Positions 6,346 to 9,585 of a stretch of 9,585 nucleotides of DNA are shown here, piece by piece (position 1 is the first letter of the stretch; each line of letters begins with the position of its first letter). Origin of the DNA: RECO01 sp050485385 (GTDB lineage Bacteria; Pseudomonadota; Alphaproteobacteria; Geminicoccales; Geminicoccaceae); assembly GCA_050485385.1 (NCBI GenBank), contig JBJHBG010000145.1, positions 1 to 9,585 on the forward strand, given 5' to 3'. The notes below the pieces were generated by a model that was given only the letters and a program-made list of their open reading frames with translations, did no database searches and was not told the DNA's origin. Position numbers and translations under genes: made by a program.

Positions 6346-8033
6346 CCGCCGGCATTGTAGACCAGGGTGTTGGTCTGATAGCCGATCGGGGTGGCAAAGC
6401 TGGCCGAGGCCGCGAACATCACCGCCACCACGAACGGCCGCGGGTCGACGCCGAGGCTCTGGGCGATGGCGACCGCGATCGGGGTCATCAGCACCGCGAC
6501 CGCGTTGTTGGTGACGAGTTCGGTCAGCAGCGAGGTCAGGACGTAGACCAGGGCCAGCGCCGCAAGCGGCGGCAGCGCCTCCAGCCACGGCACGGTTACG
6601 CCCACCGTCAGCGCGACGGCGCCCGAGCGGTCCAACGCCCGGCCGAGCACCAGCATCGACACGATCAGGAGGAGCAACCGCCCGTCCATCGCCGCCAAGC
6701 CCTCGTCGGCCTCGATGCAGCCGGTGGCGAGCACGATCGCTGCACCGATCAACGCCAGCGGCAGGATCGGGGCGACCTCGAACGCGGCGAGCGCCACCAC
6801 GGCCAGAAGCACGCCGACCGCGAGCGGCGCCTTGCGGCGGCGAAAGGCGCGTGCGGGGCTGGGGGCCAGCGCCGTCAGCCGCTGCTCCTCGACCAGGCGC
6901 TCCAGGTCCTCGGGCGAACCTTCGACCAGGAGCGTGTCGCCGACGGCGAGCCGGGTGTCGTCCAGCCGGCCGCCGACCACCTCGCCCTCGCGGTGCAGCG
7001 CCAACGGGTAGACGCCGAACCGCCGGCGCCAGCGCAGGGCGACGAGCGTGCGGCCGATCGCCTTCGACGCCGGGCCGACCAGGACCTCGACCGTCCGCGT
7101 CGCCCGCGCCCGCGCCGCCTCGACCCCCGGCAGCGCCACGCCGCGCGCCGCCCCCTCGCGGAAGCCGAGCAGTTCGGCATCGCGCGTATTGATCACCACC
7201 ACGTCGCCCGCGGCGAGGCGCACGGCGTCGAGGTCGCGGCGCAGCGACAGGTCGCCGCGCACGACGTCGACCACCCGGCCGCCGCCGCGGGTCAGCACGC
7301 CGAGCCCCAGCGGCGGCGAACCGATCAGCGGCGAGCCCGCCGGAATGAACAGGTCGGCCAGCCACGCCCGGTCGCCACGGCCGTCGGCCGCCGCCCCCGG
7401 CCGTCGGCGATCCGGCAGCAGCCGGGGGGCTGCCAGGGCCAGGAAGGCACCCCCCACGACGGCGACCGCGAGACCCAAGGGCGCGATCTCGAACAGGCCG
7501 AAGGGGGCGAGACCGAGGTCGCGGGCGAGGCCGTCGACGAGCAGGTTGGTCGACGTGCCGATCAGGCTGAGGGTGCCGCCGAGGATCACCATGTAGGAGA
7601 GCGGCAGCAAAAGGCGCGACGGCACGGTACCGGCGGCGCGGGCGAGGCCGATGGCGACCGGGATCAGCACCATTACCACGGGGGTGTTGTTGACCACCGC
7701 CGACGCGCCGGCGGCGGCGGCGAAAAAGCCGAGCAGGGCGAGGCGCGGACGGCGGCGGGCCAGCCCGCCGAGGGCTGCGACCAGGGCCTCCAGGGCGCCG
7801 GTCCGCACCAGGCTGGCGCTGAGGACGAACATCGCGGCGATGGTGGCGGGGGCCGGATTGGCGATCGCGGCGAGCACGTCCTCGGTGGTGACGAGGCCAA
7901 GCGCGAGCGCCGTCGCCGCGCCGACGAACGCCACCGCGTCGGCCGGGCGGCGTTCGGTGACGAACGCCCCGAATACCCCCGCCAGCAGGAGCAGGGCCAG
8001 ATAGGGCGCCAGGCTGGCGGGGGCGGCGACCAT
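6249..8033 (-). CDS. SLC13 (DASS)-type anion permease with two RCK_C domains
   Basis: A 594-residue inner-membrane transporter of the divalent anion:sodium symporter family. The N-terminal membrane half covers about 1-205 and carries AVVNNTPVVMVLIP (112-125) and IGTSTNLLVDGLA (158-170). A cytoplasmic part at about 222-390 holds two TrkA-C/RCK_C-like domains, each ending in the usual pattern (AGDVVVINTRDAELLGF, 275-291; VGDTLLVEGSPEDLERL, 364-380). The C-terminal membrane half (about 402-594) carries ELVTNNAVAVLMTPIA (505-520) and ATPIGYQTNTLVYNAGGYRF (547-566). The NNT/STN/TNN/TNT motifs are the paired sodium- and substrate-site loops of the family. Members with this architecture move sulfate, dicarboxylates or other anions, and the RCK_C pair probably senses a ligand. 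The ATG lies 10 bases after the SecDF stop with no clear Shine-Dalgarno site, so translation is probably coupled to it. Confidence 0.92.
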   Translation of the reverse strand: MVAAPASLAPYLALLLLAGVFGAFVTERRPADAVAFVGAATALALGLVTTEDVLAAIANPAPATIAAMFVLSASLVRTGALEALVAALGGLARRRPRLALLGFFAAAAGASAVVNNTPVVMVLIPVAIGLARAAGTVPSRLLLPLSYMVILGGTLSLIGTSTNLLVDGLARDLGLAPFGLFEIAPLGLAVAVVGGAFLALAAPRLLPDRRRPGAAADGRGDRAWLADLFIPAGSPLIGSPPLGLGVLTRGGGRVVDVVRGDLSLRRDLDAVRLAAGDVVVINTRDAELLGFREGAARGVALPGVEAARARATRTVEVLVGPASKAIGRTLVALRWRRRFGVYPLALHREGEVVGGRLDDTRLAVGDTLLVEGSPEDLERLVEEQRLTALAPSPARAFRRRKAPLAVGVLLAVVALAAFEVAPILPLALIGAAIVLATGCIEADEGLAAMDGRLLLLIVSMLVLGRALDRSGAVALTVGVTVPWLEALPPLAALALVYVLTSLLTELVTNNAVAVLMTPIAVAIAQSLGVDPRPFVVAVMFAASASFATPIGYQTNTLVYNAGGYRFRDFLRIGVPMNLVVGTVTVLLVPLLWPL

Positions 8034-8043
8034 AGGCGGCGGT

Positions 8044-9360
8044 TCAGGCCGGGGCGGGCACGTAGCCGGGCCGGCCGGCCAGCCACACCAGGAGCGGTCC
8101 AGCCACCAGCAGCGACGAGCCGGTGGCGATGACCACGCCGACGATCAGGGGCCAGGCGAAGTCCGCCACCGCCGGCCCGCCCCAGAGCGCCATCGGCAAC
8201 AGCGCCGCGAGGGTCGTCGCCGAGGTCGCAACGCAGCGCGCGAGCACCTGGTTCAGGCTGCGGTCGACGAGGGCGGCGAAGCCGTCGCCATGCACCCGCC
8301 TGAGGTTCTCGCGCACCCGGTCGAACACCACCACTTTGTCGTTGACCGAGTAGCCGATCAGCGTCAGCAGGGCGACGATGGTGACGAGGTTCACCTCCCA
8401 GCCCATGAGCGCGATCACCCCCAGCGTCTTGGTGACGTCGAGGCCGAGTACGACCAGGGCGGCGGTGGCGAAGTGCCACTCGAAGCGCAGCCAGAGATAG
8501 ACCAGCATCGCCAGGATCGCGACCGCGAGGGCGATGGCACCGGTCCACGCCAGCTCGCCGCCAATGGTCGGGCCGACCAGGTCGATCCGGTCGAAGGCCG
8601 CGTCGGGCACCACCGCCCGCACGGCACCCTCGAGCGCCGTCACCGTCGCCTGGGTGGCGTCTCCCTGCAACCGCACCAGCACCTCGTTGGGCGCTCCGAA
8701 CAGCTGCAGCGTGGCATCGCCCAGGCTGCCGACCGCCGTCCGCAACGCGGCCAGCGGCAGGGCGTCGGCCGAGCGCAGGGCGAGCTGCACGCCGCCGGTG
8801 AAGTCGATGCCCCAGTGCGGGCCGGGCCAGACGAGCAAGCCCAGGGCCGCGAGCGAGAGGAGGGCCGAACCCGCCAGGGCCAGCCGGCCGTGGCGCACGA
8901 AGGCCACGTACGGCAGGGTCCAGCCGCGGCCCACGAGCGGCGGGATCGCCAGCCGCGGCAGCCGCCGGCTCCGGGTCCGATGCTCCATGACGAGGCGCAT
9001 CAGCGTGATCGCCGTGAACATCGAGATCACGATGCCGAGGCTCATGGTCACGGCAAAGCCGCGGATCGCACCGGCACCGAGCAGGAACAGGATCAGCATC
9101 GCCAAGAGCGTGGTGGCGTTGGCATCCAGGATCGTCCCCCAGGCGCGGTCGAAGCCCTGGGCCAGTGGCAGCGTCAGCCGGTCGGTGGTGTCGCCGCTGG
9201 GCTGGACCAGCCGCAGCTCGCCGAACTGCGGGCCGTACAGCCAGGCGGTCCAGCTCGACGCGGCGGTGAGCTGCGCCCGCGCCATCTGGTCGGCGGGACG
9301 CAGGGCGATCGCCAGCAGCAGCGCCAGCATGATCATCGACAGTTGTTTTAACTTCGTCAT
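8044..9360 (-). CDS. SecD-SecF fusion lacking most of SecD
   Basis: A 438-residue membrane protein related to the SecDF export motor, which uses the proton gradient to pull proteins across the inner membrane. Residues about 68-125 are the last two SecD membrane segments (QGFDRAWGTILDANATTLLA, then GFAVTMSLGIVISMFTA). Residues about 145-432 are a complete SecF: TM1, WGIDFTGG (183-190), periplasmic domain, GYSVNDKVVVFDRVRENLR (336-354, with the TM4 Asp341 expected for proton transfer), SLNQVLARCVATSATTL and a final TM near 403-428. The SecD P1 periplasmic head and TM2-4, with the proton-carrying TM4 aspartate, are absent. In their place are a signal-like segment (SMIMLALLLAIAL, 8-20) and about 45 unassigned residues. 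The ATG has GAGG at 9366-9369, 5 bases away. It may be an accessory paralogue with a changed role, or a once-deleted gene. Confidence 0.85.
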   Translation of the reverse strand: MTKLKQLSMIMLALLLAIALRPADQMARAQLTAASSWTAWLYGPQFGELRLVQPSGDTTDRLTLPLAQGFDRAWGTILDANATTLLAMLILFLLGAGAIRGFAVTMSLGIVISMFTAITLMRLVMEHRTRSRRLPRLAIPPLVGRGWTLPYVAFVRHGRLALAGSALLSLAALGLLVWPGPHWGIDFTGGVQLALRSADALPLAALRTAVGSLGDATLQLFGAPNEVLVRLQGDATQATVTALEGAVRAVVPDAAFDRIDLVGPTIGGELAWTGAIALAVAILAMLVYLWLRFEWHFATAALVVLGLDVTKTLGVIALMGWEVNLVTIVALLTLIGYSVNDKVVVFDRVRENLRRVHGDGFAALVDRSLNQVLARCVATSATTLAALLPMALWGGPAVADFAWPLIVGVVIATGSSLLVAGPLLVWLAGRPGYVPAPA

Positions 9361-9398
9361 GTGGACCTCAAAAACATCGTGCTCGGATTAACATTCAT
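9357..9398 (-). CDS. Possible 13-codon leader ORF overlapping the SecDF start
   Basis: An ATG at 9398 opens a short frame (MNVNPSTMFLRST) whose TGA overlaps the SecDF ATG as ATGA. The arrangement would couple SecDF translation to it. It has no good Shine-Dalgarno site of its own and contains no translation-arrest motif I recognise. It may be chance. Confidence 0.2.
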   Translation of the reverse strand: MNVNPSTMFLRST

Positions 9399-9515
9399 GT
9401 GACCATACGGCGCGGCCAATCCAGCAGCGCGCCGAGAGTTGTTCTCTACCTGTGATATTAGCCTATCTCGTTACGGACTGCCTGCCGTCTGACCTACGCC
9501 GGGATGACGCTGTGG
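9361..9515 (-). promoter_or_regulatory. Leader and promoter region of the SecDF-SLC13 unit
   Basis: This 155-bp gap is clearly lower in GC than the genes around it, as expected for a promoter region. On the minus strand a TAATAT sequence (9455-9460) could be a -10 box, but no good -35 sits at 16-18 bases. Closer to the gene is an inverted repeat, CGGCGCG (9408-9414) with CGCGCCG (9428-9434) across 13 bases, which could be an operator, an attenuating leader hairpin or a terminator for the upstream gene. The Shine-Dalgarno GAGG is at 9366-9369. Confidence 0.4.
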
Positions 9516-9585
9516 CTAACGTCGCGGACGGCGGTCGTCGTCGGGATTGTCGTCCTTGTCCGCTGAATCGGCATCGTCGGGCAGG
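9516..9585 (-). CDS. C-terminal tail of a gene entering from the right edge
   Basis: The minus strand reads LPDDADSADKDDNPDDDRRP followed by RR and a TAG stop at 9516. It is a highly acidic, hydrophilic tail with a basic end, typical of a disordered C-terminus. It is 155 bases upstream of SecDF in the same direction, so co-transcription is possible. Only about 22 codons are visible and the family cannot be told. Coding is inferred from the open frame and the sharp drop in GC after the stop. Confidence 0.4.
   Translation of the reverse strand, partial: LPDDADSADKDDNPDDDRRPRR

Noticed and set aside
5643..8132. Very long plus-strand open frame of over 800 codons.
   Set aside because: The translation is rich in His, Arg, Gln, Asp and Gly with no domain pattern. 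It mirrors the SLC13 gene on the minus strand, which has clear membrane segments and family motifs.
8290..9391. Plus-strand frames opposite SecDF.
   Set aside because: They have the composition of antisense shadows in GC-rich DNA and lack recognisable domains, while the minus strand carries unmistakable SecD and SecF motifs.

Overview
The window is very GC-rich and densely coded on both strands. A TRAP transporter with a signal-peptide-bearing solute receptor, a GcvA-type LysR regulator and Gram-negative-style ribosome binding sites together suggest a high-GC proteobacterium, most likely alphaproteobacterial. This is inferred from gene content only. The first ~650 bases (a VOC protein plus GC-rich tandem repeats) look more actinobacterial to me, so the left end may be transferred DNA, or the host may be an actinobacterium carrying a transferred TRAP operon.

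Layout. 1-128: non-genic, with a tandem octamer repeat. 129-512 (+): VOC/glyoxalase-fold protein. 513-798: convergent spacer with a 54-bp tandem duplication and a GC-rich hairpin. 799-4583 (-): a four-gene operon transcribed amidohydrolase, dctQ, dctM, dctP, with GTGA stop/start overlaps at the first two junctions. 4584-4712: divergent control region with several dyads. 4713-5618 (+): LysR regulator. 5619-6248: a gene graveyard with a remnant of an ATP-grasp protein on the minus strand and, on the plus strand, the last ~125 residues of a Mg2+-type P-type ATPase that now reads into the end of the next gene. 6249-8033 (-): SLC13-type permease with two cytoplasmic RCK_C domains. 8044-9360 (-): a SecD-SecF fusion that has lost most of SecD. 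9361-9515: its leader. 9516-9585 (-): the acidic C-terminal tail of a gene that enters from the right edge.

How the genes work together. The regulator, hydrolase and TRAP transporter form a self-contained uptake-and-hydrolysis cassette. The periplasmic receptor DctP binds an organic acid, DctQM imports it with sodium, and the cytoplasmic metal-dependent amidohydrolase probably hydrolyses or decarboxylates it or a product made from it. The divergent LysR protein probably senses the substrate. The substrate cannot be read from the sequence. The permease and the shortened SecDF sit 10 bp apart and are probably co-transcribed, but I know of no functional reason for that pairing.

The most unusual items are the SecDF protein, which lacks the SecD periplasmic head and the SecD TM4 aspartate, the two abutting gene remnants, and the interleaved inverted repeats in the LysR/amidohydrolase promoter region. 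I did not find a convincing wholly new system.
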